Source: Luteimicrobium subarcticum
Lineage (GTDB): Bacteria; Actinomycetota; Actinomycetes; Actinomycetales; Cellulomonadaceae
Length of the DNA: 64,000 nt
Direction of reading: 5' to 3'
Assembly: GCF_002798015.1 (NCBI RefSeq)
Contig: NZ_PGTZ01000013.1
Span: 60,404-124,403, forward strand
Shown here: positions 22,364 to 30,624 of the stretch, one piece after another
Layout: every line of letters starts with the position of its first letter
How positions within the stretch are numbered: the first letter of the stretch is position 1
Translations under genes and position numbers: made by a program
Notes under the pieces: generated by a model
What the model saw: only the letters and a program-made list of their open reading frames with translations
What the model was told of the DNA's origin: nothing
Databases searched by the model: none

Positions 22364-24928
22364 ATGAGCACCCTTGCGCCACCGTCCCGCACCCTGCGCA
22401 CGCGTCCGATCGCGGACCCGCGCGCGGTGGTCCAGGGCGAGAAGTACCGGATCACCGTCCTGACGGACGGGCTGCTGCGGCTCGAGTACGCCGACGACGG
22501 CGTCTTCGAGGACCGGGCGTCGTCCTTCGCGGTGTGCCGCGAGCTGCCCGTCCCGGACTTCCGGGTCCTCGAGGACGGCCCGCACCTGGAGATCGTCACC
22601 GAGCGCCTCCACCTGGTCTACGACCGGGGGCGGTTCACGACGAGCGGCCTGTCGGTCGCCGTCCGCGGCGGGGTGACGGTCTACCACTCGGTGTGGCGCT
22701 TCGGGGAGGTCCTCGGGGACGCCGACGGCACGGTCGCGGGGATGCCGGCGCTGCGCGGCACCGCCCGCACCCTGGACGAGGCGGACGGCGCCGTCCCGCT
22801 CGAGGACGGCGTGGTGTCCCGCACCGGTTTCGCGCTGCTCGACGACTCCGCGTCGATGCTGTTCACGGACGACGGGTGGGTCGCGCCACGGCCGCCTGCC
22901 CCGGCCGGGGGCGAGCGCCACGACCTGTACGTCTTCGGGTACGGACACGACTACGCCGAGGCGCTGCGTGCCTTCTACGCGGTCTCCGGACCGCAGCCCC
23001 TGCTGCCGCGCTTCGCGCTCGGCAACTGGTGGAGCCGCTTCCACCGGTACACCGCCGGCACGTACCGCGAGCTCATCGAACGGTTCGACGCCGAGGGGCT
23101 GCCGTTCTCCGTCAGCGTGATCGACATGGACTGGCACGTCGTCGACGTCGACCCCGCGCTCGGTTCCGGCTGGACCGGCTACTCCTGGAACCGCGACCTG
23201 TTCCCCGACCCGGACGTGTTCCTCGCGTGGCTGCACGAGCGCGGGCTGCGGGTCACGCTCAACGTGCACCCCGCGGACGGCGTCCGCGCCCACGAGGACG
23301 CGTACGAGGAGATGGCCCGCGCGCTCGGGCGCGACACGTCGCAGCGGGACCCCGTCGCGTTCGACGTCACCGACCGCGAGTTCCTCGCCGCGTACTTCGA
23401 CGTCCTGCACCGCCGGCTCGAGGACGACGGCGTCGACTTCTGGTGGGTCGACTGGCAGTCCGGGCCGCACTCGCGGGTCGCCGGCATCGACCCCCTGTGG
23501 ATGCTCAACCACTTCCACTTCCTGGACGCGGCGCGCGACGGGCGGCGCCCGCTGACCTTCTCGCGCTACGCCGGTCCCGGCTCGCACCGGTACCCCGTCG
23601 GGTTCTCCGGCGACACGGTCATCAGCTGGGACTCGCTCGCCTTCCAGCCGTCCTTCACGGCGTCCGCGGCGAACATCGGCTACGGGTGGTGGTCGCACGA
23701 CATCGGCGGGCACATGCACGGCGTCCGGGACGACGAGCTCGCGACCCGCTGGCTCCAGCTCGGCGTCTTCTCGCCCGTGCTGCGGCTGCACTCCGGGTCC
23801 AACGCGTTCATCACCAAGGAGCCGTGGACCTTCCCCGAGCCCGCCCGGACCGCGATGACCGAGGCGCTGCGCCTGCGCCACCGCCTCGTCCCGTACCTGC
23901 ACACCATGAACCACCGCGCCGCGTTCGAGGGCGCGCCGCTCGTCGCGCCCCTGTACCACCGCTGGCCCGAGGCCGGCCCGGCGTACGAGGAGCGGCACGA
24001 GTTCACGTTCGGCACCGAGCTGCTCGTCGCACCCGTCACGTCGCCGTCCGACCCCGTGACCCGCACCGCGTCGACGTCCGCGTGGCTCCCGCCCGGCACC
24101 TGGGTCGACCTGTTCACCGGCCTCGTCTACGACGTCGGTCCCGACCAGGACGCGACCGGCCGACCGGGAACCGGGCGCGAGATCGTCCTGCACCGCGACC
24201 TGTCGTCCGTGCCGGTGCTCGCCCGCTCCGGTGCGATCGTCCCGCTCGACGCCCGCGCGGTGCCCGGCAACGACGTCGGCAACCCCGCGGCGCTCGAGGT
24301 GGTCGTGGTCGTCGGCGCCGACGGCGCGTTCGACCTCGTCGAGGACGACGGCGTGGGCGACGGGTCCGACCCCGACGGCGTCGTCCGCACGCCGCTGCGC
24401 TGGGACGACCCGGCAGGTGCGCGCGCGGTCACGGGTGCGAGCGGGGACGCGCGGTCGGGGCGGCTCGTGGTCGGGCCGGCGGCCGGTGGCACCGCGGGCC
24501 TCGACTCGCTGCCCGCGACGCGCTCGTGGACGGTGTCTTTCCCGGCGTTCGCCGGCGGCCGCCGGACGGACGTCGACGTCGTGCGGGCGACGGTCGACGG
24601 CGTCCGGGTCGGATCCACGACGACGCGAGGGCTGGGGGGTGCGTTCGCGGTGACCGTCGAGGACGTTCCCGTGGGCGCCGAGCTCGTGCTGCTGCTGGAC
24701 GCGTCGCGGGGCGTGCGGCTGCGTGCGAACGACGTCGTGGGCCGCTGCTTCGACGTGCTCGACCGCGCGCAGGTCGCGTACGACCTCAAGGAGCGCATCC
24801 AGGGCGTGATCGCGGGGACCGTCTCGTCCGGCGGCTCGCTCACGACGGTGGTCTCGCGGCTCCAGGCGCTGGGGCTGCCGCGCGTGCTCGAGTCGGCGCT
24901 CGGCGAGGTGCTGCTCGCGCAGGGGTGA
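22364..24928 (+). CDS. Family 31 glycoside hydrolase (alpha-glucosidase/alpha-xylosidase type)
   Basis: An 854-residue intracellular glycosidase without signal peptide. The N-terminal beta-sandwich is followed by a TIM barrel. Asp363 in FWWVDWQSG is at the nucleophile position and Asp417 in FSGDTVISWDSL at the acid/base position of GH31. GWWSHDIGGHMHG and LQLGVFSPVLRLHSG are further hallmarks. The nucleophile motif WVDWQ differs from WxDMNE of classic alpha-glucosidases, and the C-terminal region has a long extension, so substrate (alpha-xyloside, isomaltooligosaccharide or another) is open. GGAG precedes ATG 22364. It is the second gene of the LacI-controlled unit and probably hydrolyses the imported oligosaccharide. 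Confidence 0.9.
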   Translation: MSTLAPPSRTLRTRPIADPRAVVQGEKYRITVLTDGLLRLEYADDGVFEDRASSFAVCRELPVPDFRVLEDGPHLEIVTERLHLVYDRGRFTTSGLSVAVRGGVTVYHSVWRFGEVLGDADGTVAGMPALRGTARTLDEADGAVPLEDGVVSRTGFALLDDSASMLFTDDGWVAPRPPAPAGGERHDLYVFGYGHDYAEALRAFYAVSGPQPLLPRFALGNWWSRFHRYTAGTYRELIERFDAEGLPFSVSVIDMDWHVVDVDPALGSGWTGYSWNRDLFPDPDVFLAWLHERGLRVTLNVHPADGVRAHEDAYEEMARALGRDTSQRDPVAFDVTDREFLAAYFDVLHRRLEDDGVDFWWVDWQSGPHSRVAGIDPLWMLNHFHFLDAARDGRRPLTFSRYAGPGSHRYPVGFSGDTVISWDSLAFQPSFTASAANIGYGWWSHDIGGHMHGVRDDELATRWLQLGVFSPVLRLHSGSNAFITKEPWTFPEPARTAMTEALRLRHRLVPYLHTMNHRAAFEGAPLVAPLYHRWPEAGPAYEERHEFTFGTELLVAPVTSPSDPVTRTASTSAWLPPGTWVDLFTGLVYDVGPDQDATGRPGTGREIVLHRDLSSVPVLARSGAIVPLDARAVPGNDVGNPAALEVVVVVGADGAFDLVEDDGVGDGSDPDGVVRTPLRWDDPAGARAVTGASGDARSGRLVVGPAAGGTAGLDSLPATRSWTVSFPAFAGGRRTDVDVVRATVDGVRVGSTTTRGLGGAFAVTVEDVPVGAELVLLLDASRGVRLRANDVVGRCFDVLDRAQVAYDLKERIQGVIAGTVSSGGSLTTVVSRLQALGLPRVLESALGEVLLAQG

Positions 24929-24946
24929 GCGTGGGCGGGGCCGGGC

Positions 24947-24967
24947 CCGTGGCGGCCCGCGCCACGG
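24947..24967. terminator. Hairpin between converging GH31 and histidine kinase genes
   Basis: CCGTGGCG (24947-24954) and CGCCACGG (24960-24967) form an 8-bp GC-rich stem with a 5-nt loop in the 41-nt gap between two stop codons. It is short, so termination strength is uncertain. Confidence 0.5.
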
Positions 24968-24969
24968 CC

Positions 24970-26193
24970 TCAGGGGGTCGGTACCAGGCGGGGGAGGACC
25001 ACGTCGAACCGGCACCCCCCGGGGACGTTCCGCACCTGGACCGCCCCCGAGTGCGCCTCGGCGATACCGCGCGCGATGGCGAGGCCCAGGCCTGCGCCGC
25101 CGGGCACGGGCTGGTCGCGCACCCTGCGGCCGCCCTCGGGGGCGTCGTCGGCGGTGCGGCCCGAGCCCGCGTCGCCGGTGGCCGCGAGCGCGGCAGGGGG
25201 CGTGCGCGCCGACGACCCGCGCCACCCCGCCTCGAACACCCGGGTGAGGTCCGCCTCGGGGATCCCGCCGCCCGCGTCGACCACGCCCACGGCCGCACGG
25301 GCACCCGGCTCCGCGGTCGTCATGACCTGGATCTCGCTGCCCGCAGGGGAGTGCTGGATCGCGTTGATGAGCAGGTTCCCGACGACCCGCGCGAGCTCGC
25401 GGGCGTCGCCGACGACGGTCAGGTCGGTCGGCCCCGACTGCGAGAGACTCACCGCCCGGGACCGTGCGAGGGGAGCGAGCTCCGCCACCGCGTCGCTCAC
25501 CAGGTCGTACAGCGCGAGCGGCTCGAGGGTCAGCGACAGGGTCCCGGAGTGGATGCGCGACAGCTCGAACAGGTCGTCGACCATGCCCGACAAGCGGTCG
25601 ACCTGCGCGTGCATGCGCCGGTAGTAGAGCTCCGGGTCGTCGGCGAGGCCGTCCTCGAGGGCCTCCGTCATGGCGCGCAGCCCGGCGAGCGGGGTGCGCA
25701 GGTCGTGCGAGATCCAGGCGACGAGGTCGCGCCGGGCGGACTCGGTGCGGGCCGCCTCGTCGCGCGCCAGGGCGAGCTTCTCGCTCGTCTCCGCGAGCAC
25801 GGACGCCAGCTCGGCGAGATCTCCCCCGCCGGCTCCCGGCACGGCGCGGACGGTCCGCCCCTCACCGACCTCGCGCGTCAGCGTCCGGACGCGGCGGACC
25901 TCCCGGGCGAGCCAGAGGCCCAGGACGGACGCGCCGCCCAGCGCGACGACACCCGAGACCCCCGCGACCCACAGCGCGACGACCAGGTCGTGCGGCGACA
26001 GGTACATGGCCTGCGCGACCGCGACCATCCCTGCGAGCGCTGCGACGACCGCCGCCCCGACGACCACGCAGACCTGCGCGAGGAGGCTCGCGCTGCGCCA
26101 CCGCAGCAGGACGACGACCGCGACGCCGCACACCACGAGGGCGCAGGCCACGGCGATCGCGACGATGACGAGGAGGTCCTGGAGGGCGATCAT
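24970..26193 (-). CDS. Sensor histidine kinase
   Basis: A 407-residue kinase with an N-terminal membrane region of three or four transmembrane segments and little outside sequence (about 1-95), a short HAMP-like linker, a HisKA domain with phospho-acceptor His163 in WISHDLRTPL, and a catalytic ATPase domain with NLLINAIQHSP (N box), GVVDAGGGIP (G1) and GGAGLGLAIARGI (G2). The G1/F-box region contains a Pro/Ala/Gly-rich insertion of about 45 residues. Its ATG overlaps the stop of the response regulator gene (ATGA), so the two are co-expressed. Sensing is probably within the membrane; the signal is unknown. Confidence 0.93.
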   Translation of the reverse strand: MIALQDLLVIVAIAVACALVVCGVAVVVLLRWRSASLLAQVCVVVGAAVVAALAGMVAVAQAMYLSPHDLVVALWVAGVSGVVALGGASVLGLWLAREVRRVRTLTREVGEGRTVRAVPGAGGGDLAELASVLAETSEKLALARDEAARTESARRDLVAWISHDLRTPLAGLRAMTEALEDGLADDPELYYRRMHAQVDRLSGMVDDLFELSRIHSGTLSLTLEPLALYDLVSDAVAELAPLARSRAVSLSQSGPTDLTVVGDARELARVVGNLLINAIQHSPAGSEIQVMTTAEPGARAAVGVVDAGGGIPEADLTRVFEAGWRGSSARTPPAALAATGDAGSGRTADDAPEGGRRVRDQPVPGGAGLGLAIARGIAEAHSGAVQVRNVPGGCRFDVVLPRLVPTP

Positions 26194-26963
26194 GCGAGGT
26201 CTCCGCCGGCGGGCGTCGCGCTCGCCGAGGCGCCGGCGCCGGAGGAGAACCGGTAGCCGACGCCCCAGACGGTCGTCAGCCACGCCGGGTGCGCGGGATC
26301 GTCCTCGATCTTCTCCCGCAACCGTCGGACGTGGACGGTCACCGTCGACAGGTCGCCGAACTCCCACCGCCACACCGCACGCAGCAGCTGCTCGCGGCTG
26401 AACGCCTGGTCGGGGTGCTTGAGGAAGAACGCCAGCAGGTCGTGCTCGCGGACGGAGAGGGTGAGGGGCGCGTCGTCCTTCGTGAGCGTGCGACCGCCCG
26501 GGTCGAGCCGGAACGGGCCGAGGTCGAACGCCGCCTCCGGGGTGAGGTCCGTGACGCTGCGGCGCAGCACCGACCGGACCCGCAGCACCAGCTCGCGCGG
26601 GGAGAACGGCTTCGCCAGGTAGTCGTCGGCCCCGGCCTCGAGGCCGGTGATGCGGTCCTCGGTCGAGCCGAGCGCCGTGAGCATCACGACGGCCGTGCCG
26701 TGCTCGGCGCGCAGGCGCCGGCACACCTCGACCCCGTCGATCCCCGGCAGCATGCGGTCGAGCACCACGAGGTCCGGGCGTGCGCGGGCCGCGATCCGCA
26801 GCGCGCTCACGCCGTCCGCGGCCTGGTCCACCAGGAATCCCGCCGCCCGCAGGTACTGGCACGCGACCTCGCGGACCGTCGGGTCGTCCTCGACGACGAG
26901 GACCCGGCGGTCCGTCAGCACGTCGTCCGCCGCACCGGGTGCGGCGGCAGGGGAGGAGACCAC
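26190..26963 (-). CDS. OmpR-family response regulator
   Basis: A 257-residue regulator with a receiver domain (acidic pair Asp26/Asp27, phospho-acceptor Asp69 in VVLDRMLPG, Lys in YLAKPFSP) and a winged-helix output domain (REHDLLAFFLKHPDQ, VTVHVRRLREKIEDD, WGVGYRF). GTG at 26963 has no ribosome-binding site, but TACGCT lies 6 nt upstream, so a leaderless message is likely. A 22-bp box at 27021-27042 stands 58 nt upstream and recurs before the glycosyltransferase operon and, in diverged form, near the molybdoenzyme genes. It is the obvious candidate to bind that box. Confidence 0.93.
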   Translation of the reverse strand: MVSSPAAAPGAADDVLTDRRVLVVEDDPTVREVACQYLRAAGFLVDQAADGVSALRIAARARPDLVVLDRMLPGIDGVEVCRRLRAEHGTAVVMLTALGSTEDRITGLEAGADDYLAKPFSPRELVLRVRSVLRRSVTDLTPEAAFDLGPFRLDPGGRTLTKDDAPLTLSVREHDLLAFFLKHPDQAFSREQLLRAVWRWEFGDLSTVTVHVRRLREKIEDDPAHPAWLTTVWGVGYRFSSGAGASASATPAGGDLA

Positions 26964-27020
26964 CCGTCCAGCGTAGGCGGGAGGCCCGCGCCGGGCGCTC
27001 GGCCGGGGGGTGCGACGGGC

Positions 27021-27042
27021 GTCCGTCCTCGGACCGTAAGAC
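27021..27042 (+). promoter_or_regulatory. Regulatory box, copy 1 (before the response regulator)
   Basis: A 22-bp sequence identical to 27939-27960. It contains GTCCG-TCCT-CGGAC, a dyad with 5-bp arms, followed by CGTAAGAC. It lies upstream of the leaderless response-regulator promoter, whose -35 region is poor, as expected for an activator-dependent promoter. Confidence 0.75.
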
Positions 27043-27084
27043 CTGGGGGGCGCGACGACCCGTCCGGTCGAGCCGCTCCGGACG

Positions 27085-27504
27085 TCAGGTCGGGGGCGCC
27101 ACCCCGAGCGGCACGAGCAGCTGGACGACGTGCTCGCGGATCTCGTCGCGGATCCGTCGGACGCTCTCGATGCCTTGGCCGGCGGGGTCGTCGAGCTCCC
27201 AGTCCTCATAGCGCGTGCCGGGGTAGTACGGGCAGGCGTCGCCGCAGCCCATCGTGACGACGACGTCCGAGTCCTGGACCGCGCCCGCCGTGAGCATGCG
27301 GGGCTGCTCGCCCGTGAGGTCGATGCCGACCTCGGCCATCGCCGAGACCGCGACGGGGTTGATCTGGGACGCAGGCACGGAACCCGCTGACCGGACCTCG
27401 ACCGCGTCACCGGCCAGGGCGCGCACGAACCCTGCGGCCATCTGGGACCGTCCCGCGTTGTGCACGCAGACGAACAGGACGGCCGGGGTGTCGGTGACGC
27501 TCAT
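27085..27504 (-). CDS. arsC: Arsenate reductase, low-molecular-weight phosphatase type
   Basis: A 139-residue protein with the P-loop VCVHNAGRSQMA, in which Cys (about residue 13) and Arg form the phosphatase-like active site shared by thioredoxin- or mycothiol-linked arsenate reductases. A second Cys cluster, MGCGDACP near residue 86, provides the resolving cysteines. It reduces arsenate to arsenite in the cytoplasm. ATG 27504 overlaps the arsR stop (ATGA). No arsenite efflux gene (acr3 or arsB) is adjacent, so export must rely on another locus or on chemical modification. Confidence 0.88.
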   Translation of the reverse strand: MSVTDTPAVLFVCVHNAGRSQMAAGFVRALAGDAVEVRSAGSVPASQINPVAVSAMAEVGIDLTGEQPRMLTAGAVQDSDVVVTMGCGDACPYYPGTRYEDWELDDPAGQGIESVRRIRDEIREHVVQLLVPLGVAPPT

Positions 27505-27893
27505 CGGCCGTCTCCCGCGGCGGGGAGCGCGCTCGTGAGCGCGGCGGCGAGGAGCGGGCGGGCGTCGACGGTGAGGCTGAAGTAGGCCCATCGCCCGCGC
27601 TGCTCACGGGCGACCAGCCCGGCGTCGATCAAGACGCGCATGTGGTGGGACAGGGTCGGTTGGGTCAGGCCGAACGGCCCGGTCAGGTCGCAGATGCAGA
27701 CCTCGCCGTCCGGGGCTGCCGCGATCGCGGCGACCAGGCGCACCCTGGTCGGGTCGGCGACCGACCTGAGCAGGGTGGCGACCTCGTCGGCGCGCTCGGG
27801 CGAGAGGGCGCTGCGCGGGGTCGCGCAGCAGGACGCCGTGGCGTCATCGGGGGCGAGGGGGAGCGGGGTCGTCACGGACCCATCGTCCACCAT
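27501..27893 (-). CDS. arsR: ArsR-family metalloregulator
   Basis: A 130-residue winged-helix repressor. It carries a Cys pair near the N-terminus (SCCATP) and CICDL in the DNA-binding helix region, the site used by arsenite-sensing ArsR proteins. QPTLSHHMRVLIDAGLV is the recognition region. The start is either ATG 27893 or GTG 27875; the former places the start inside the presumed operator, the latter leaves room for a leader. It is the first gene of the arsR-arsC pair and should repress both until arsenite or antimonite binds. Confidence 0.88.
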   Translation of the reverse strand: MVDDGSVTTPLPLAPDDATASCCATPRSALSPERADEVATLLRSVADPTRVRLVAAIAAAPDGEVCICDLTGPFGLTQPTLSHHMRVLIDAGLVAREQRGRWAYFSLTVDARPLLAAALTSALPAAGDGR

Positions 27894-27909
27894 CTATCGA
27901 TAATTGTCT
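27891..27909 (-). promoter_or_regulatory. Candidate ArsR operator
   Basis: An AT-rich dyad, containing TATCGATA at 27895-27902 and the related ATAGACAATTATCG on the minus strand, covers the arsR start region. It is the most AT-rich spot of the neighbourhood and resembles ArsR/SmtB operators of the ATCGAT-type core. The exact half-sites are uncertain. Confidence 0.5.
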
Positions 27910-27938
27910 ATGTGTTGGTGCGACGCGGAACCTCGGCC

Positions 27939-27960
27939 GTCCGTCCTCGGACCGTAAGAC
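27939..27960 (+). promoter_or_regulatory. Regulatory box, copy 2 (before the glycosyltransferase operon)
   Basis: Identical to 27021-27042 over all 22 bp and in the same strand orientation. It ends about 8 nt before the expected -35 position of the leaderless promoter at 27991-27996 (TAGCGT), whose own -35 sequence is poor. This is the place where an OmpR-type activator would contact polymerase. Confidence 0.78.
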
Positions 27961-28003
27961 TTTCCCGGACGGGCGCGCGGGCGTCGTCCGTAGCGTCGGG
28001 AGC

Positions 28004-28720
28004 GTGGCCGACGACCTGCCGGAAGACCTCCGAGACCCAGACCCTGAGACTGATCTCGCCCGCGCCCGCGTCGACGTGGTGCTGCCCTGCCTCGACGAGG
28101 CGGCGGCGCTGCCCGGCGTGCTCGCGCGGATGCCCGCCGGGTACCGGGCGATCGTCGTGGACAACGGGTCCACGGACGGCTCGGCGGACGTCGCCCGGGC
28201 GCACGGCGCGGTCGTCGTCACGGAGCCGCGGCGAGGCTTCGGGGCCGCCGCGCACGCTGGCCTGCTGGCCGCCACCGCGCCCGTCGTCGCGTTCTGCGAC
28301 GCCGACGGGTCGCTCGACCCGGCCGAGCTGCCGCTGGTGGCCGACCCCGTCCTCGCCGACGACGCCGACCTCGTGCTCGGGCGTCGCCGGACCGAGGGCC
28401 GAGGGGCGTGGCCCGTGCACGCACGCGCCGCCAACCTCGCGCTCGCCGCGCGTCTGCGCCGTCGCACCGGCGTCCCCCTGCACGACCTCGGTCCGCTGCG
28501 CGCCGCCCGCCGCGAGGCGTTGGTCGGCCTCGGGCTCGTCGACCGGCGCAGCGGCTACCCGCTCGAGGTGTTCCTGCGGGCCGCCGCCGCCGGCTGGCGG
28601 GTGCGCGAGGTCGACGTGTCGTACCGGCCGCGCGTCGGACGGTCCAAGGTCACGGGGACGGTGCTCGGCACAGCGCGCGCCGTCCAGGACATGTCCCGGC
28701 TGATGCGGGAGGTGTCGTGA
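28004..28720 (+). CDS. GT2-family glycosyltransferase (DPM1-like)
   Basis: A 238-residue GT-A enzyme: VVLPCLDEAAALPGVL opens the nucleotide-binding fold, VDNGSTDGSAD follows, and FCDADGS carries the metal-binding acidic motif. RRGFGAA and the C-terminal SYRPRVGRSKVTGT are typical of polyprenyl-phosphate or small-molecule glycosyltransferases. No membrane helix is present. GTG 28004 follows TAGCGT (27991-27996) by 7 nt without a ribosome-binding site, so the operon mRNA is probably leaderless. It heads a tight operon with a DUF2064 transferase and a methyltransferase, each overlapping the last by 4 nt. Confidence 0.87.
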   Translation: MADDLPEDLRDPDPETDLARARVDVVLPCLDEAAALPGVLARMPAGYRAIVVDNGSTDGSADVARAHGAVVVTEPRRGFGAAAHAGLLAATAPVVAFCDADGSLDPAELPLVADPVLADDADLVLGRRRTEGRGAWPVHARAANLALAARLRRRTGVPLHDLGPLRAARREALVGLGLVDRRSGYPLEVFLRAAAAGWRVREVDVSYRPRVGRSKVTGTVLGTARAVQDMSRLMREVS

Positions 28721-29454
28721 CGGGCGGGGACTCGGGCGCGGCCGGACCCACGCTCGTCGTGGTCGCGAAGGAGTGCGTCCCCGGGCGCGTGAAGACGCGG
28801 CTCCACCCGCCGCTGACGCTCGACGACGCCGCGGCCGTCGCGCGTGCCTGCCTCGCCGACACCCTCCGGGCGCTGGCGGACGTGCCCGCCGCACGGCGCG
28901 TCCTGTTCCTCGACGGGCGGGCCGACGACCCCCTGACGCTGCCGCCCGAGGCCGCTGCGTGGGACGTGCTGCCCCAGCCGCACGGGACCCTCGACGTGCG
29001 GCTCGGGCACCTGCTCGACGTGGTCGACGGGCCGCTGCTGCTCGTCGGCATGGACACGCCGCAGCTCACCGCAGCGCACCTGGCCCCGGTCACCGACCCG
29101 CCCGACCTGGACGACCCGACCGCCCCGCCCGACGTGTGGCTCGGGCCCGCCGCCGACGGCGGGTACTGGGCGCTCGCGACGACCGCGGGGGGCGCCGACC
29201 GGGCACGGCGCCTCCCGGGCGGTCCCGGGTCGCTCGTGCGCGGCGTGCCGATGTCGCGCGCCGACACGGGTGCCCTCCAGCGCGCCCGGATCGAGGCCCA
29301 CGGGCTGCGCGTCGGGAGGCTCGCGGCCCTCGTGGACGTCGACACCGCGGACGACCTGCGGCTCGTGCTCCAGGACGCCCGCCCTGGCGGCGCGCTGGCC
29401 GGGCTCGCCGAGCCCGGCGGCGTGCTCGACGGGGTCCTGGTGGGCGCCGCGTGA
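28717..29454 (+). CDS. DUF2064 (TIGR04282-like) nucleotidyl/glycosyl transferase
   Basis: A 245-residue GT-A fold protein: VVVAKECVPGRVKTRLHPPL (the PGxxKTRL start of this family), LLLVGMDTPQL and LGPAADGGYWAL. Members are called rSAM/selenodomain-associated transferase 1 or arsenosugar-biosynthesis glycosyltransferase by TIGRFAM convention, although activity has rarely been tested. It pairs, as usual, with a GT2 partner directly upstream. GTG 28717 overlaps the previous stop. Near an arsR-arsC pair and an MTA-phosphorylase gene, an organoarsenical or nucleoside-sugar role is conceivable but not shown. Confidence 0.82.
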   Translation: MTGGDSGAAGPTLVVVAKECVPGRVKTRLHPPLTLDDAAAVARACLADTLRALADVPAARRVLFLDGRADDPLTLPPEAAAWDVLPQPHGTLDVRLGHLLDVVDGPLLLVGMDTPQLTAAHLAPVTDPPDLDDPTAPPDVWLGPAADGGYWALATTAGGADRARRLPGGPGSLVRGVPMSRADTGALQRARIEAHGLRVGRLAALVDVDTADDLRLVLQDARPGGALAGLAEPGGVLDGVLVGAA

Positions 29455-30200
29455 CGGCGCAACCCGTGGGGTTCGTCGACGGGGGCATCACGGGCCGCGT
29501 CGACGACGGCATCGACCGCGACCTCGACCGCGCGCGGACCGCTGCCTCGTTCGGAGGCGGCGGTGCGCACCCGTACGCCGCGGCCCTGCGCGCGGGCGGC
29601 GGAGAGCTGCGCGTCGTCCGGCACGCGACCTCGACGAGCCGTGCCGTCCTGCACGACGTCGCCCGCTACCTCGCGCCCGCCGACGCGGCCGACCGGGAGG
29701 TCCTGCGCCGCACCCGCGGCGCGGTGCTCGACGTCGGGTGCGGGCCGGCGCGCGCGGTGCGCGCGGCGGCCGACCTGGGACGCCCGGCGCTCGGCGTCGA
29801 CGTCTCGCCCGACGCGGTGGCGCTGGCCCGGTCGCAGGGACTGCCGGTGCTGTGCCGGTCCGTGTTCGACCCGATTCCCCGTACCGGTGCCTGGGGCGCG
29901 GTCCTGCTGCTCGACGGCAACGTCGGCATCGGCGGGGACGTGACCGCGTTGCTGGCCCGGTGCGCGGAGCTGGTCGGGCCCGGAGGGCGCGTGGTCGTCG
30001 AGGCAGACCCCGACCCGGGCCACGACGACGCCTTCGACGCCGTGGCGGTGGACGCCGCGGGTCGTACCAGCGCGCCGTTCGCGTGGGCGGAGGCGGGGCT
30101 CAGGACGATCGGTCGTCGGGCGTCCGGGGTGGGGCTCCGTCCCGCGCTGGAGTGGCACCGCGACGGGCGGTCGTTCGTCGCACTCGAGCGCGGACGCTGA
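29451..30200 (+). CDS. Class I SAM-dependent methyltransferase
   Basis: A 249-residue Rossmann methyltransferase with motif I VLDVGCGPARAV, an acidic residue closing strand 2 in LGVDVSPDAVAL, GAVLLLDGNVGIGGD in place of the common post-motif, and GPGGRVVVEADP. The acceptor is unknown. It lacks the conserved Cys residues of arsenite methyltransferase ArsM, so it is not an obvious As(III) methylase. GTG 29451 overlaps the preceding gene (GTGA). Its last 101 nt lie antisense to the 3' end of the converging membrane-protein gene. Confidence 0.83.
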   Translation: MTAQPVGFVDGGITGRVDDGIDRDLDRARTAASFGGGGAHPYAAALRAGGGELRVVRHATSTSRAVLHDVARYLAPADAADREVLRRTRGAVLDVGCGPARAVRAAADLGRPALGVDVSPDAVALARSQGLPVLCRSVFDPIPRTGAWGAVLLLDGNVGIGGDVTALLARCAELVGPGGRVVVEADPDPGHDDAFDAVAVDAAGRTSAPFAWAEAGLRTIGRRASGVGLRPALEWHRDGRSFVALERGR

Positions 30201-30624
30201 GGACGAGCGTCCCGATGGCCACCACGGCCACGATCGCGACCCACACGCCGAGCAGGCGGGTCGCGTAGTCGCCGGGCAGGACGGTCGGGTTCGCCGTCCC
30301 GAGCGACTTCTTGTGGATCTCGGGCCACGCGACGAGCGTGAGCGCCCCGCCCACCATCAGCCCGGCGGCGAGCAGCACCCCGGCGCCGCGGGGAGCCCGG
30401 ACGCCGCGTGTCGCGAGCGCCCCGGCGGCTGCCGAGCCTCCGAGGAGCAGCCCCACGACGAACATCGCGAACACCCCGTCGTGCAGGACGAGCGCACCGA
30501 CGAGCCACCTGCCGACGTCCACCACGTGCTGCGCGGCGACGAGCTGCCACCCGCCGACGACGAGCGCGACCCCGCCGACGCCCAGCAAGGCCACCCGGGT
30601 CGGCCGCACCCACCGCGGGCTCAT
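30100..30624 (-). CDS. Hypothetical four-helix membrane protein, partner of the molybdoenzyme
   Basis: A 174-residue protein with four predicted transmembrane segments between residues 8 and 140 and a basic C-terminal tail. Residues such as VVDVGRWLVGALVLHDGVF place a His-Asp pair at a helix edge, but no known family is recognised. ATG 30624 overlaps the stop of the molybdoenzyme gene (ATGA), so it is co-translated and probably a membrane subunit or assembly partner. Its C-terminal 33 codons overlap, in antisense, the end of the methyltransferase gene. Confidence 0.62.
   Translation of the reverse strand: MSPRWVRPTRVALLGVGGVALVVGGWQLVAAQHVVDVGRWLVGALVLHDGVFAMFVVGLLLGGSAAAGALATRGVRAPRGAGVLLAAGLMVGGALTLVAWPEIHKKSLGTANPTVLPGDYATRLLGVWVAIVAVVAIGTLVLSVRARVRRTTARRGATPARDGAPPRTPDDRSS

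Noticed and set aside
27085..27504. Low-molecular-weight protein tyrosine phosphatase instead of arsenate reductase
   Set aside because: The additional Cys pair (MGCGDACP) and direct coupling to an ArsR gene favour the arsenate reductase branch.
29451..30200. Arsenite methyltransferase ArsM
   Set aside because: The conserved As-binding Cys residues are absent; only a generic SAM-binding motif is visible.
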